Assembly: GCF_003362805.1 (NCBI RefSeq)
Contig: NZ_QNQT01000001.1
Location: 682,001 to 746,000, forward strand
Direction of reading: 5' to 3'
Origin: Neobacillus piezotolerans
GTDB lineage: Bacteria; Bacillota; Bacilli; Bacillales; Cytobacillaceae
Length of the DNA stretch: 64,000 nt
In this document: one piece after another, positions 47,273-57,310 of the stretch
Layout of the letters: the number at the start of each line of letters is the position of its first letter
How positions within the stretch are numbered: position 1 is the stretch's first letter
Notes under the pieces: generated by a model
The model's database searches: none
The model's input: the letters and a program-made list of their open reading frames with translations, nothing else
What the model was told of the DNA's origin: nothing
Translations under genes and position numbers: made by a program

Positions 47273-47376
47273 AAGACCGTTTCGATTAAACAAACTGGTT
47301 GAAACGGTCTTTACACGGTTCCATAAGACCGCTTCAAAAAAGCAAACTAGTTGAAACGGTTTTTACAACAACAGTT
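47273..47376 (+). repeat. 52-bp tandem repeat array B (two units) downstream of cotE
   Basis: Units start at 47273 and 47325, a 52-bp period. Unit 1 has perfect 11-bp arms AAGACCGTTTC and GAAACGGTCTT (positions 1-11 and 29-39) around 17 nt with CAAACTGGTT. Unit 2 is partly decayed. A partial copy (AAACCGTTTCGAT) lies just upstream at 47255. The sequence differs from arrays A and C. Confidence 0.8.
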
Positions 47377-47388
47377 AATTCCGGGATT

Positions 47389-48561
47389 TTAAGTGATATA
47401 CGGGCTCAAGTACCCAAGCGATTTCCTGTTTTTGCATGCGAGACAGGTTTGCGCCTCTATACCATTTTGGGGCCAGCCGTAATAGGGGTTCCCGCATTCA
47501 CCGCATTCTGCCTGCGTGAGAGGGTATTCTACGTGTAAAAATTGGCTGGCCTTTACGAGCACTCGGACAGCACCCATTTCGCATATATCAGCGCAAAGCC
47601 CACAGCCATTGCAATTTACATGGTGAATTTCAAGGGCATTTTTTTTTATGGTAAAAACATGCTGTTTGCACATTTTGAAGCAGGCTTCACAAAAGTTGCA
47701 GCTTCTTTGGTCCAATTCAACTTTAAACAGGGACGCATTGGGGAACATCCCGGCGAGGCTAAATTCACAATGGTTAAAGCGCCACTTTGCGGGGGTAAGC
47801 GTTTTGGCTGCGATTTTTTTGCTTTCCCAAAATGCTTGGAGGAAAAATTGCCGCCTGGAACGATGATTCTCCTGCGAAACGCCAGCCGTAGAAGCCTCCC
47901 GTCCAGGACGATCCTCACGCGAAACGCCAGCCGTAGAAGCCTCCCGTCCAGAACGATCCTCACGCATTACGCCAGTCGTAAAAACCTCCTGCCTAGAGCC
48001 ATCTTCCCGGGAAACCTCCAACCTGGTATCATCCTTCTCAGAACCATTCCGCTTTGAATCGGCATGTAGCGAGCAGACCACTTTAAAAGGAGGCAGGCCC
48101 AAGCCGGCGAGCAGGGAGTCCGCAACCTTGAGGGCATCCGGGGAACCGTTGCTCATAGGGCCGAAATAGAGAGTGTTGGCCCCTTTTTTATAAAAATAAA
48201 GAAGCTCTTCGACCCCGGGCAACGGTCCATCGTCAAGGAGGAGGATGTTGCCAATGACGGTCCGTTCTGGGGAGCGGCCGTGGATTGCCTGTACGGGGCA
48301 AGCGGGGACGCATAGCCCGCAGTTCGTGCATAAGGTGCTGTCGATGGCCAAGCCGGATTCAGAGATATAAATTGCTTGTTCTGGGCAGGCTGAAATACAT
48401 TTGGTGCAGCTGCTTTTTGGGCTGTGGGCGCGCCTGCAAACAGTGGTTAGTTCGATTTCCCCGGCAAGGCTTTCGAGCCAGTTGGTTAGGATGGACACTT
48501 GCCTCAGCTCCAATCCTTTTTCTTTCATTGTATACCGGAAAGATTGGTATTTGTTATTCAT
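47389..48561 (-). CDS. Multi-cluster 4Fe-4S ferredoxin-domain protein with 15-residue repeats
   Basis: This 390-residue protein carries two pairs of ferredoxin motifs. The N-terminal pair uses C52/C55/C59 (with an earlier C42) and C78/C81/C84/C88. The C-terminal pair uses C288/C291/C294/C298 and C317/C320/C323/C327. A terminal C353-C356...C373-C376 pair could be a zinc ribbon. Between the pairs a linker holds three 15-residue units (REDRSGREASTAGVS type, about 184-228). No membrane segment is seen, so a cytoplasmic electron-transfer role is inferred; the partner is unknown. The start is uncertain: ATG 48561 and TTG 48567 both lack a clear ribosome-binding site. Confidence 0.75.
   Translation of the reverse strand: MNNKYQSFRYTMKEKGLELRQVSILTNWLESLAGEIELTTVCRRAHSPKSSCTKCISACPEQAIYISESGLAIDSTLCTNCGLCVPACPVQAIHGRSPERTVIGNILLLDDGPLPGVEELLYFYKKGANTLYFGPMSNGSPDALKVADSLLAGLGLPPFKVVCSLHADSKRNGSEKDDTRLEVSREDGSRQEVFTTGVMREDRSGREASTAGVSREDRPGREASTAGVSQENHRSRRQFFLQAFWESKKIAAKTLTPAKWRFNHCEFSLAGMFPNASLFKVELDQRSCNFCEACFKMCKQHVFTIKKNALEIHHVNCNGCGLCADICEMGAVRVLVKASQFLHVEYPLTQAECGECGNPYYGWPQNGIEAQTCLACKNRKSLGYLSPYIT
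47878..48012 (-). repeat. 45-bp in-frame tandem repeat inside the ferredoxin gene
   Basis: Three 45-bp units encode 15-residue blocks (SREDRPGREASTAGV and variants). Units two and three are nearly identical in DNA, so the expansion looks recent; the outer one has diverged. Repeat number is expected to vary between strains. Confidence 0.85.
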
Positions 48562-48696
48562 GCTCAATTATTCATAAAATAGTCGGAAGCCCCATCAACG
48601 ATGAAAAGGCCCGCAGAAATCACAAAAAGTCGGAAGAGGAGCACTCTGTACATAAACACGCTATTTCAAGGGAAAATAGGAAAAGGAGGTGCGGTG

Positions 48697-48900
48697 ATGA
48701 CGGAACCGAATAAACCAGGCAGTGAACGAATGCCGGATTTCAAGGAACTCGATGACAGGGTGATTGCCAAAGGGGCAAAGGGACCAATGCTTGTCATTAA
48801 GACGAATCTTGACCCGGACAGCCCGACGGAGGACAATCCATATTATGAAAACAAAGAGAAGACAGATAAGGGGAAGTTCGAGGAATTTTTCTCCGACTGA
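48697..48900 (+). CDS. Small acidic hypothetical protein
   Basis: This 67-residue, highly charged protein (MTEPNKPGSERMPDFKELDD, KTNLDPDSPTEDNPYYENKE, KFEEFFSD) has no cysteine, membrane segment or recognised domain. ATG 48697 has AAAAGGAGGTG upstream with a seven-base gap, so translation is well supported; longer in-frame starts to 48601 lack such a site. It faces the minus-strand cupin gene and shares a terminator with it. I do not recognise its function. Confidence 0.75.
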   Translation: MTEPNKPGSERMPDFKELDDRVIAKGAKGPMLVIKTNLDPDSPTEDNPYYENKEKTDKGKFEEFFSD

Positions 48901-48905
48901 CAAAC

Positions 48906-48942
48906 CAAAAAGCAGCTGCCGTTTGATGGGCGGGCTGCTTTT
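48906..48942. terminator. Bidirectional terminator between convergent genes
   Basis: AAAAGCAGC and GCTGCTTTT flank an imperfect GC-rich stem, with A and T tracts on either side, so it can serve both the 48697 gene and the minus-strand gene ending at 48960. Confidence 0.75.
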
Positions 48943-48959
48943 GTTCGTTAGGTTCAATT

Positions 48960-49400
48960 CTAGAAGTTGAATGATAATTGGTAATAGTGCGTTTCCTGGT
49001 TGTGGTAAAGCGGGATTTCGGAGTATAAGGCTTCATAGCCTCCGTCGTCGTCCGAATTGAATCCGGCTGCCTTGAAGTCCGGACTTACGGAGACCGGCCG
49101 TTTCTCGGTGCCTGTCGGGAAGACGATAAGATCGCCAGGCTTCACTTCAAGCTGGACTTTGCGCTCTGCGCCGATTTCAAGGGCCGCGCTTCCCTGGATG
49201 ACGCCCAGAACTTCATGGCTGGAGCGGTGGTTGCGATAGTATCCCGAGATGCCGTTCCTCCATTTGTCCATCAATTGCTTTTCGCTGTCGAGTGTTGCGT
49301 CTTTCAGCGCACCGGGATAGTAAAGCACAGGCCTTGCTGGTTTCCCGGGCAAAAAACGATTTTCAAGCAAATAGATTACTTTTACATCTGAATACTTCAT
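48960..49400 (-). CDS. Cupin domain protein (YjlB-like)
   Basis: This 146-residue cupin shows the beta-barrel motif pair YYRNHRSSHEVLGVIQGSA (metal-binding His/Glu) and VKPGDLIVFPTGTEKRPVS. It resembles B. subtilis YjlB, whose function is unknown. The minus-strand start ATG 49400 follows GGGAGGGTAGAAAGG. It is divergent from mutS. A metal-dependent sugar or small-molecule enzyme, or a binding protein, is possible. Confidence 0.8.
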   Translation of the reverse strand: MKYSDVKVIYLLENRFLPGKPARPVLYYPGALKDATLDSEKQLMDKWRNGISGYYRNHRSSHEVLGVIQGSAALEIGAERKVQLEVKPGDLIVFPTGTEKRPVSVSPDFKAAGFNSDDDGGYEALYSEIPLYHNQETHYYQLSFNF

Positions 49401-49644
49401 ACCTTTCTACCCTCCCAATAATCAGCCATGAACTGTTTTATCCAATTGATTCCCGAATTATTGGAAGTTTAAACTAGTTTGCAATTTTCGTGGGAAATTT
49501 CCCAATACCGGCATTTTTCGCGCTCCTAGGCTGTGAAAAAACCGTTTGGCGTCAGGGCAGTGCTGCTGAAATATGATATAATTAAATGTCGAAGGAACAC
49601 GAATGGGGAAAGACCCTACTAGAATGCGAATTTTGGAGGATACG

Positions 49645-52290
49645 ATGGCAGCTTACACGCCGATGATGCAACAATATTTGAAAATCAAGGCAGAGTACCA
49701 GGATGCCTTTTTATTTTTCCGCCTTGGCGATTTTTATGAAATGTTTTTCGAGGACGCGCTGAATGCTTCCCAGGAGCTTGAGATCACGCTGACAAGCAGG
49801 GAAGGCGGGACGGATGAGCGGATTCCGATGTGCGGCGTTCCGTATCATTCCGCGCAAGGGTACATAGAGCGTTTGATTGAAAAAGGGTATAAAGTGGCAA
49901 TAGCAGAACAAACCGAGGATCCAAAGCAGGCGAAAGGGGTTGTCCGCCGGGAGGTTATCCAGCTGATTACTCCGGGGACGGTCATGGAGGGCCGCAGCCT
50001 GCAGGAAAAAGAAAACAATTACCTTGCGACGGTCACGCAATTCCAGGACGGCACTTATGGTTTCGCGTATACGGATTTGTCTACTGGCGAAAACAAGGTC
50101 ACGCTTCTTCCGGCAAAAGAGGAAGAGGTACTGAACGAAATTTCCGTGCTCGGCGCGAAGGAAGTTGTCCTGTCCGCAAAGCTGGATGAAGGGCTTCAAA
50201 GGAAGATGCGCGAGCGGAATGTGCTTGCGATTTCGTATGAGGAAGAGACGGATTCCGTGGATTCTTTTTCCGGCCTGATGAAGGACCTGAACCAGGACAA
50301 GTTCCGTGTGACGGCGGCAAGACTGTTCAACTATTTGCACCGCACCCAGAAGCGGAGCCTCGACCACCTGCAGCCAGTGACGACGTACCAGGTGCACCAG
50401 TTCATGAAAATTGATTATTATTCGAAACACAATCTTGAACTGACGGAAACGATCCGTTCGAAAGGGAAAAAGGGATCGCTTCTCTGGCTGCTCGATGAGA
50501 CGAAGACGGCGATGGGCGGCCGGATGCTGAAGCAATGGGTCGACAGGCCGCGGATTGACAGGCAGGAAATTGAACGGAGGCTTGCGCTGACCGGCCAGTT
50601 CATCAGCTCTTATTTTGAACGGAAGGAATTGCAGGAACGCCTCAAGGAAGTGTATGACCTTGAAAGGCTTGCGGGAAGGGTCGCATTCGGGAATGTGAAT
50701 GCCCGTGACCTGAAGCAGCTGCTGCGTTCCCTGCAGCAAATTCCGCATTTGCACGAAATCCTCAGCCGGATTCCGGGGCAGGAGACAGGTGAGCTTGCTG
50801 AAAGCTTGGACCATTGCGAGGAAGTGGTCGACTTGCTTGAACAGGCGATTGTGGAAAACCCGCCGCTGTCAGTCAAGGAAGGGAATATCATCAAGGACGG
50901 CTTCAACGCGCAGCTTGATCAGTACCGCGATGCAAGCCGGAACGGGAAGACGTGGATCGCCCAGCTTGAGCGCGACGAGCGGGAAAAGACGGGCATCAAA
51001 TCGCTTAAGGTCGGCTATAACCGGGTGTTCGGCTATTACATAGAGGTGACAAGGGCAAACCTCCAGCATCTAGAGGAAGGCCAGTATGAGCGGAAACAGA
51101 CGCTTGCAAACGCGGAACGGTTCATTACGCCGGCCTTAAAGGAAAAGGAAGCATTGATCCTTGAGGCGGAGGAGAAATGCGGTGAGCTTGAGTACGAGCT
51201 TTTCTGTGAAATCCGCGACCAGGTCAAGGAGCATATCCCAAGGCTCCAGGCTTTGGCGAAAACATTAAGCGAAATCGATGTGCTGCAAAGCTTTGCGGAA
51301 GTAAGCGAGTCGAGAAAATACGTGAAACCCGTGTTTTCCGACAGCCGGGAAATTGTCATTGAAGAAGGCAGGCATCCGGTTGTCGAGAAGGTGCTCGATT
51401 CGCAGGAATATGTCCCGAACGACTGCAAAATGTCCGGCGAACGGGAAATCCTCCTGATCACAGGGCCGAATATGTCGGGTAAAAGCACGTACATGCGCCA
51501 AGTCGCACTAACGGCGATTCTCGCGCAGATTGGCTGCTATGTACCGGCCTCGAAAGCAGTTCTGCCTATTTTCGACCAGGTATTTACACGAATCGGCGCG
51601 GCGGACGATCTTGTTTCCGGGCAGAGTACATTCATGGTTGAGATGCTTGAGGCGAAAAATGCGATCGCGAACGCGACACAGGACAGCCTGATTTTGTTCG
51701 ATGAAATTGGGCGCGGGACGTCCACATATGACGGGATGGCGCTCGCACAGGCAATCATTGAGCACGTCCATAACCGGATTGGCGCGAAAACACTCTTTTC
51801 AACGCATTACCATGAACTGACCGTGCTTGAGGAAGAGCTTAAAAGGCTGCATAACGTGCATGTCAGTGCGATTGAGCACCATGGCAGGGTCGTTTTCCTT
51901 CATAAAATTAAGGAAGGGCCAGCCGATAAGAGTTATGGCATCCATGTCGCCGAGCTCGCCGGCCTCCCGAAGGAACTCATTTCACGGGCGAATGAAATCC
52001 TTTCATCGCTTGAGCAGCAGCCAGAGCAGACGGAAAAGCCAGCTGGTACAAAAGAAAAACCTGTTCCTGTGCTGCCGGACGGTACGGAGACAGAGGCTCA
52101 GCCTGCGCCACAGGCTTCACATCAGGCACAGCTTTCGTTTTTTGACGAGCCTGCCGTCCCGAAAAAGGCGGAGCTTGCCCCGAAGGAAAAGAAAGTTGTC
52201 GATAAAATCCGCGATTTGGATATTTTGAATTTGACACCGCTCCAGGCGATGAACGTCCTTTATGAGCTGCAAAGGAAGATAAAAAATTAG
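49645..52290 (+). CDS. mutS: DNA mismatch repair protein MutS
   Basis: MutS (881 aa) recognises mismatches and small loops. The N-terminal mismatch-binding domain carries the [15 protein letters not shown] motif. Connector, lever and clamp domains follow, then the ATPase with Walker [10 protein letters not shown] (about 607-615) and [12 protein letters not shown]. An extended Pro/Glu/Gln-rich segment (about 795-860) includes a QLSFF clamp-binding-like motif. ATG 49645 ([13 protein letters not shown]) has GGAGG at 49635-49639. A TATAAT lies near 49574 without a good -35. mutL follows 82 bp later. Confidence 0.98.
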   Translation: MAAYTPMMQQYLKIKAEYQDAFLFFRLGDFYEMFFEDALNASQELEITLTSREGGTDERIPMCGVPYHSAQGYIERLIEKGYKVAIAEQTEDPKQAKGVVRREVIQLITPGTVMEGRSLQEKENNYLATVTQFQDGTYGFAYTDLSTGENKVTLLPAKEEEVLNEISVLGAKEVVLSAKLDEGLQRKMRERNVLAISYEEETDSVDSFSGLMKDLNQDKFRVTAARLFNYLHRTQKRSLDHLQPVTTYQVHQFMKIDYYSKHNLELTETIRSKGKKGSLLWLLDETKTAMGGRMLKQWVDRPRIDRQEIERRLALTGQFISSYFERKELQERLKEVYDLERLAGRVAFGNVNARDLKQLLRSLQQIPHLHEILSRIPGQETGELAESLDHCEEVVDLLEQAIVENPPLSVKEGNIIKDGFNAQLDQYRDASRNGKTWIAQLERDEREKTGIKSLKVGYNRVFGYYIEVTRANLQHLEEGQYERKQTLANAERFITPALKEKEALILEAEEKCGELEYELFCEIRDQVKEHIPRLQALAKTLSEIDVLQSFAEVSESRKYVKPVFSDSREIVIEEGRHPVVEKVLDSQEYVPNDCKMSGEREILLITGPNMSGKSTYMRQVALTAILAQIGCYVPASKAVLPIFDQVFTRIGAADDLVSGQSTFMVEMLEAKNAIANATQDSLILFDEIGRGTSTYDGMALAQAIIEHVHNRIGAKTLFSTHYHELTVLEEELKRLHNVHVSAIEHHGRVVFLHKIKEGPADKSYGIHVAELAGLPKELISRANEILSSLEQQPEQTEKPAGTKEKPVPVLPDGTETEAQPAPQASHQAQLSFFDEPAVPKKAELAPKEKKVVDKIRDLDILNLTPLQAMNVLYELQRKIKN

Positions 52291-52372
52291 TTAGGGTGGC
52301 AGGGCCGCAGCGGGGAACCCTTTTCCCAGGTTGGCTTCCTTGTCACCACAGAAATGAACCGGAGGTGTGCCC

Positions 52373-54352
52373 GTGGGCAAAATCATTCAGCTTGATGACG
52401 CGTTATCAAATAAAATAGCCGCCGGCGAGGTTGTCGAACGCCCGGCATCCGTTGTCAAGGAGCTGGCCGAAAATGCCCTTGACGCGGGAAGCACCATCAT
52501 TGAAATAGAAGTTGAAGAAGCCGGCCTTGCGAAAATCCGGATTACCGATAATGGAGAAGGCATCGCCGAGGACGACGTATCGAAGGCTTTTCACCGCCAC
52601 GCGACCAGCAAGATCAAGGATGAGACGGATTTGTTCCGGATCCGGACGCTAGGCTTTCGCGGGGAGGCGCTTCCGAGTATTGCCTCTGTTTCCCGGCTTG
52701 AAATGAAAACGTCCACCGGCGACTCCGCCGGAACGAGGATAGTTATCGAAGGCGGGCGTGAAACCGCTTTTGAAAAGGCGCCGAGCAGGCGGGGGACGGA
52801 TATTACGGTCACGGATTTGTTTTTCAACACGCCAGCGCGCCTGAAATATGTGAAAACAATCCACACGGAACTCGGCAATATTACAGACCTTGTTAACAGG
52901 CTCGCTTTGTCCCATCCCGAAGTTTCGTTCCGGCTCATCCATAATGGGAAAAAGCTTCTCCATACGAACGGGAATGGGGATGTCCGCCAGGTTCTTGCTG
53001 CGATTTACGGCATGGGAATCGCCAAGATGCTCGTGCCGATTGAAGGAAAATCGCTCGATTACAAAATCAGCGGCTATGCGTCCCTTCCCGAAGTGACGAG
53101 GGCGTCGAGGAATTACATTTCGACGATGATTAACGGCCGGTTCATCCGAAATTACGGGCTCGCGAAGGCAGTGATGGAGGGGTACCACACGCTGCTCCCA
53201 ATCGGCCGCTATCCGATTGTGCTTTTGAATGTCGAAATGGATCCGATTCTCGTCGATGTGAACGTCCACCCTTCGAAAATGGAAGTACGGATCAGCAAAG
53301 AAGCGGAATTGTTTGAACTCGTCGAGTCGGCGATTTCGGCAGCCTTCAAGCAAAAACAGCTCATCCCGTCAGGCTACAAACCCGAAAGGGCCGAGAAACC
53401 GAAATCCGAACAAACCTTCCTGGAACTCGATAACGGCCCGGAACAAGTATCAACACCTGTGCAAAAAGGAGCGCTTAACAGTTTTGGGGGGCAGGCGACT
53501 TCAGGAGCTGGAGCACCGACCGTTTTGTCAGGCCAGGTAACTTCTGATTTTGAAAGCGGGGCTTTGCAGCAATCCAGCGCGGGTATGGGAAGACCAACCC
53601 CGCAGGTCCAATCGTCTCCTTCGTACCCGCCAAGGCGGACTGCGGGCCAGGAAGCGTCCTGGTCGAGCCTGCCAGATCAGGTGAGAGAAATGTTCTTGCC
53701 GCAGAAAGTGGAAGAGGGGAACCGGCAGCCAATCCCAGTTGAGACTGAACCGGAAACTGTATCTGCCGAGCGTGTGCCACGTATGTACCCAATCGGCCAA
53801 ATGCACGGCACGTACATCCTGGCACAGAATGAGAACGGCCTATACATCATCGACCAGCATGCGGCGCAGGAACGTTTGAAATATGAATTTTTCCGCGTGA
53901 AGGTCGGGCAGGTTGAAAGCGAGCTTCAGGATATGCTCGTCCCGCTGACGTTTGAGTATTCGACAGACGAATGCATGAAAATCAATGAATACAAGGAAGA
54001 GCTTGAAAAGGTCGGCGTCTTCCTTGAGGACTTCGGGCCGAACAGTTTCATCGTCCGGTCCCACCCGCAATGGCTTCCTCACGGCGAGGAAAAGGAAGTA
54101 ATCGAGGAAATGATTGAACAGCTGCTCTCCATGAAAAAAGTCGATATTAAAAAACTTCGCGAAGAAGCGGCCATCATGATGAGCTGCAAAGGGTCCATCA
54201 AAGCAAACCGCCATTTGCGGACTGATGAAATCCAGGCGCTCCTCGATGACCTCCGCCGCGCTTCGGATCCGTTCACTTGCCCGCATGGCCGTCCGATTAT
54301 CGTCCATTTTTCTTCGTATGAAATGGAGAAGATGTTCAAACGGGTAATGTAA
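52373..54352 (+). CDS. mutL: DNA mismatch repair endonuclease MutL
   Basis: MutL (659 aa) is the matchmaker and nicking endonuclease of mismatch repair. The GHKL ATPase domain has [14 protein letters not shown] and [16 protein letters not shown] long Pro/Ser/Gln-rich linker (about 330-470) precedes the C-terminal endonuclease domain with [12 protein letters not shown] and the CPHGRPI metal site. The start is GTG 52373 (MGKIIQLDD), with CCGGAGGT six bases upstream; a GTG at 52367 abuts that site. Confidence 0.97.
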   Translation: MGKIIQLDDALSNKIAAGEVVERPASVVKELAENALDAGSTIIEIEVEEAGLAKIRITDNGEGIAEDDVSKAFHRHATSKIKDETDLFRIRTLGFRGEALPSIASVSRLEMKTSTGDSAGTRIVIEGGRETAFEKAPSRRGTDITVTDLFFNTPARLKYVKTIHTELGNITDLVNRLALSHPEVSFRLIHNGKKLLHTNGNGDVRQVLAAIYGMGIAKMLVPIEGKSLDYKISGYASLPEVTRASRNYISTMINGRFIRNYGLAKAVMEGYHTLLPIGRYPIVLLNVEMDPILVDVNVHPSKMEVRISKEAELFELVESAISAAFKQKQLIPSGYKPERAEKPKSEQTFLELDNGPEQVSTPVQKGALNSFGGQATSGAGAPTVLSGQVTSDFESGALQQSSAGMGRPTPQVQSSPSYPPRRTAGQEASWSSLPDQVREMFLPQKVEEGNRQPIPVETEPETVSAERVPRMYPIGQMHGTYILAQNENGLYIIDQHAAQERLKYEFFRVKVGQVESELQDMLVPLTFEYSTDECMKINEYKEELEKVGVFLEDFGPNSFIVRSHPQWLPHGEEKEVIEEMIEQLLSMKKVDIKKLREEAAIMMSCKGSIKANRHLRTDEIQALLDDLRRASDPFTCPHGRPIIVHFSSYEMEKMFKRVM

Positions 54353-54382
54353 AAGGTTATTTTCCGAGCGCAACTGAAATGA

Positions 54383-54420
54383 AAACATCCCCTGGCTTTT
54401 CGTCAAAGGGGATGTTTTTT
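54383..54420. terminator. Bidirectional terminator after mutL
   Basis: AACATCCCCT pairs with AGGGGATGTT; T runs follow on the plus strand and TTTTC on the minus strand, fitting convergent genes. Confidence 0.85.
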
Positions 54421-54429
54421 GCTTTCAAG

Positions 54430-54753
54430 TTATTTAATTTTTGTCAGCTGGATTGTGACGACGTATTCCTTGCCGGGTTCAAAGTGGGTGTTGTCGATTG
54501 TCTCGCCGGAGTTGGATAGCGTAATGATCGTCTTGTTCGTATCGATTGTAATGGAACTTTGCTGCAAATAGTCTCTCCCCTTGCCGCGTCTATCTATGGT
54601 TTGCTGAAAGTTTCCGCTTTTGAAAGCAAATCCTATACCTTCATTGTACAATGTGCTGCGGCAAGGTGGATAGAAGAATGTGACATCTTTTTTACACATA
54701 TTCATTATGCCTGGATTGAAAACTCCATTCTCCTGGGAATGGTTTAGTGGCAT
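54430..54753 (-). CDS. Hypothetical protein of uncertain start
   Basis: A minus-strand frame of up to 107 codons converges on mutL. Its C-terminal half (SSITIDTNKTIITLSNSGET, then FEPGKEYVVTIQLTKIK) has the alternation of a beta-rich protein and ends close to the bidirectional terminator, which supports a real gene. However, no start codon has a good ribosome-binding site, and the N-terminal third looks non-conserved. It could be a truncated remnant. I do not recognise the family. Confidence 0.35.
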   Translation of the reverse strand: MPLNHSQENGVFNPGIMNMCKKDVTFFYPPCRSTLYNEGIGFAFKSGNFQQTIDRRGKGRDYLQQSSITIDTNKTIITLSNSGETIDNTHFEPGKEYVVTIQLTKIK

Positions 54754-54801
54754 CCAGCCAGTGGAAAAGGTAAAAGGACTAACCGTAAAGGGGATGGAAC
54801 G

Positions 54802-55230
54802 ATGAGTGAAAAAATTCTTACTTCAACTGTAACAGCATCTGGTGGAAGGGAAGGCCATGTCCGTTCTTCCGATGGGAAAATCGACATGGATATGGCGATG
54901 CCAGGCACGGATAGGGCGAAACAACTTCCGGACGCGGTGAATCCCGAGGAGTTTTTCGCGGCGGGGTATTCAGCCTGCTTTGACGGAGCGCTGCAGCTGA
55001 TGGCAAAGAAGGAGCGCATAAAGTTTGACTCGGAGGTAACCGCGAATGTAAGCTTATTGAAAGACGAACAGGATGATGGCTTCAAGCTCGCTGTCACTCT
55101 CCATGTAAAAGGGAAAGGAATCGAGCAGGAAAAGCTTGAAGGCCTTGTCGAAAAGGCCCATCAATTCTGTCCGTATTCAAAGGCAACCCGCGGGAACATC
55201 GAGGTCACGCTGGAATCTGAGGCCGAATAA
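54802..55230 (+). CDS. ohr: Organic hydroperoxide resistance protein (Ohr/OsmC)
   Basis: Ohr (142 aa) is a thiol peroxidase that reduces organic and fatty-acid hydroperoxides. Both redox cysteines are present: C59 in YSACFDGAL and C123 in FCPYSKATRGNIEV. The family E50 is seen in NPEEFFAAGY. AAAGGGGATGG precedes ATG 54802. No ohrR-type regulator is adjacent in this window. A terminator follows at 55287. Confidence 0.93.
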   Translation: MSEKILTSTVTASGGREGHVRSSDGKIDMDMAMPGTDRAKQLPDAVNPEEFFAAGYSACFDGALQLMAKKERIKFDSEVTANVSLLKDEQDDGFKLAVTLHVKGKGIEQEKLEGLVEKAHQFCPYSKATRGNIEVTLESEAE

Positions 55231-55286
55231 ACGGTTGATTCAACTCCTTTCCAACGTGTTCACTAATAGGATGAGAAAGACAACTC

Positions 55287-55318
55287 GGTGCTGCCATGCG
55301 GCACCTTTTGATTTTTTT
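55287..55318 (+). terminator. Intrinsic terminator after ohr
   Basis: GGTGCTGC/GCGGCACC with a CAT loop, then TTTTGATTTTTTT. Confidence 0.85.
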
Positions 55319-55401
55319 GGAGAAAAAAAATCGTCACACGGACTGCAATTTTTATTTTTTACAAAAAATAAACGAAACAGCGAAAAAAAGGGATGGAATC
55401 C

Positions 55402-55719
55402 ATGGAAATTATCATAAAACCGGCCGCACGAGAAGAATTGAAAAAGGTCGACTTCAATGAAGGCAAAGGAATCAGGGTGGAAGCTGTCTTTATCGGAAGC
55501 TGTTCCATCTATGCGGAGTACTCCCTGAAAATCGATAAAAAGAATGAAGATGACGACCTTTTTGAGGTGGATGGCGTTCCGGTCCTTGTTTCAAATGAAA
55601 GCCAAAAGCACCTGTACAATCGGATTCTGCTTGATTACAATCCCGGCATGGGCTTTAAGCTTTCGTCCGACGAAGAGGTGTACAGGTACAACCTGAAGCT
55701 GGAAAGGGTATCGATGTGA
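55402..55719 (+). CDS. HesB/Fe-S biosynthesis family protein
   Basis: This 105-residue protein has the HesB-like (Fe-S_biosyn) fold: IIIKPAAREELKKV, then GKGIRVEAVFIGSCSIYAEY, then a GMGFKL turn. It retains only one cysteine (in GSCSIY) instead of the three of A-type Fe-S carriers, as in several Bacillus paralogues. A scaffold role in cluster assembly is therefore doubtful. ATG 55402 and the in-frame ATG 55393 are both possible behind AAAAAAGGG. A Nudix gene follows 15 bp later, likely in one unit. Confidence 0.75.
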   Translation: MEIIIKPAAREELKKVDFNEGKGIRVEAVFIGSCSIYAEYSLKIDKKNEDDDLFEVDGVPVLVSNESQKHLYNRILLDYNPGMGFKLSSDEEVYRYNLKLERVSM

Positions 55720-55734
55720 TGGGGATGATGACGA

Positions 55735-56370
55735 ATGACACCAAATGCGATTAGTGAAAAACTGAAGAGGCATAAGCCGAAAATATTGGGAAGCGAGGAT
55801 TATTCGAAATATGCCGTCCTCCTGCCGCTCATCGAAACCGCGGATGGTGTAGCGGTCATGTTTGAGGTGAGGTCGATGAAACTCCGGAGGCAGCCAGGCG
55901 AAATTTGTTTTCCAGGCGGGCGGGTTGACCCGGGTGATAAGGACGAAAAGGAAGCAGCCATCAGGGAAACGGTCGAAGAGCTTGGAGTAATGCCCGAGTC
56001 CATCAAAGGCGTGCAGCCGCTTGATTACCTCATTTCCCCGTTCGGCATGATCATCTACCCATTTGCCGGGTTCATTCAGGACGCAGGCCAAATCAGGCCG
56101 AGTGAGGCTGAAGTAGGTGAGGTGTTCACCGTTCCGCTTGATTTTTTCATGGCAGCGGAGCCTGATGTTTACCATGTCCATTTTAAGCCGGAACCGGCAG
56201 AGAACTTCCCGTTCGACTGGGTTCCCGGCGGGAAGAATTATAACTGGCGGGCCAGGCAGATGGAGGAGTACTTTTACCATTATGAAGGCAGGATCATCTG
56301 GGGCCTGACCGCGCGTATCCTTGCCCATTTCGTTGCGATTATCAAAGAAGACGGGCTGGACAAGGCCTAA
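55735..56370 (+). CDS. Nudix hydrolase, probable CoA pyrophosphatase
   Basis: This 211-residue protein has a Nudix box (GGRVDPGDKDEKEAAIRETV, then EELG) preceded by the UPF0035 signature (MKLRRQPGEICFPGG), which marks CoA-diphosphate hydrolases such as YeaB/NudL. It would cleave CoA and acyl-CoA to phosphopantetheine derivatives and 3',5'-ADP. The ATG at 55735 has only a GGGGATGATG stretch upstream. The gene probably shares a transcript with the HesB-like gene. Confidence 0.85.
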   Translation: MTPNAISEKLKRHKPKILGSEDYSKYAVLLPLIETADGVAVMFEVRSMKLRRQPGEICFPGGRVDPGDKDEKEAAIRETVEELGVMPESIKGVQPLDYLISPFGMIIYPFAGFIQDAGQIRPSEAEVGEVFTVPLDFFMAAEPDVYHVHFKPEPAENFPFDWVPGGKNYNWRARQMEEYFYHYEGRIIWGLTARILAHFVAIIKEDGLDKA

Positions 56371-56450
56371 TTTTTACAAAAAAAGAAGCATGGCACTTAA
56401 AGTAAGGGGTTTGGTTTTGGACCATAATAAATTAAATTACCACAACAATT

Positions 56451-56489
56451 AGCGGCCTTATTCGAACTAGAATGAGGCTGCTTTTTTTG
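56451..56489 (+). terminator. Intrinsic terminator after the Nudix gene
   Basis: AGCGGCCTTATTC pairs with GAATGAGGCTGCT with two wobble/mismatch positions, then seven T. Confidence 0.85.
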
Positions 56490-56935
56490 TTGATATTAAA
56501 GCATAAAAAGCGAATTGTGGGGGAATTAGTAATTTCTTGTCAGCTTGTACATTTGTATCGCTAATTTTCGGAAATCAATTGGATATTTATGTTGAAATAT
56601 AGAGAGCTATTGTGTGAAGACGCATATTAGTTAAATTACATGGTGACTGATACGGAAGGATTGACCAAAGCGTATAATGAAATGCCTTAGGAACCTATTT
56701 GAAAGATTTGAAAAAGAAGAAATTGACGGGCAGTTTTGTTCTACAAGAATACCTAGCCGATGTTTTTTGCTCTGTTTAAGAATAATGGTGATTTTTGATA
56801 ACTCTTCGAAATCTTACATTCAGTTACCTGTCAGATGGTAAGTGATATAGGAATAGTATATTACTGGATTAAATAAAATTAAAACAGGAAGAAAAATGAG
56901 GTGATTGTATTTTAGAAAAACTAAGGAAAATTAAT
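56490..56935. other. AT-rich intergenic stretch without a supported gene
   Basis: This stretch is clearly more AT-rich than the flanking core genes and shows only short broken frames, such as a 16-codon frame from about 56639. It may be a remnant of lost or transferred DNA. I see no RNA gene or repeat in it. Confidence 0.5.
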
Positions 56936-57310
56936 ATGAAAACTGCTGTATTTATAGGAATTATTTTTTACTCTTTGACTATCTTAATCCACTTTCTTAT
57001 TATAAGCAAAAGTATTCCATTTACATGGGTTAATGGTGGAAGGTCTGAATCATTCGGTGAACAGCTACAAATATCTGTTATAAATATCGTTATTTCTATT
57101 ATTGGAGTAGTTTTTACGTTGATTGTTGGTAGAATTAAATTATATAAATACAAAAGAGGAATAACCGTTATATGTTGGTTTTTTGTTGTACTTTGGTCTT
57201 TTGGATTTATACAACAATTGTTTGGAACACCTTTTGAAAAAATGGTTTGTTCTTTAGTATTGCTTCTTGGAGTTATCTCGAACTTGCGTATGGCGATTGA
57301 AAAAAAATAG
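56936..57310 (+). CDS. Hypothetical small membrane protein
   Basis: This 124-residue protein has about four transmembrane helices (approximately 4-24, 46-66, 76-96 and 102-118). The motif PFTWVNGGRSES in the first extracytoplasmic loop resembles a group of small unknown Bacillus membrane proteins. AAGGA (56922-56926) precedes ATG 56936. Codon usage is AT-rich, like its surroundings, suggesting acquisition. Its function is unknown. Confidence 0.65.
   Translation: MKTAVFIGIIFYSLTILIHFLIISKSIPFTWVNGGRSESFGEQLQISVINIVISIIGVVFTLIVGRIKLYKYKRGITVICWFFVVLWSFGFIQQLFGTPFEKMVCSLVLLLGVISNLRMAIEKK

Noticed and set aside
49711-50814. 367-codon open frame opposite mutS
   Set aside because: It lies entirely antisense to the conserved MutS frame, has no ribosome-binding site and its composition mirrors mutS codons; a shadow.
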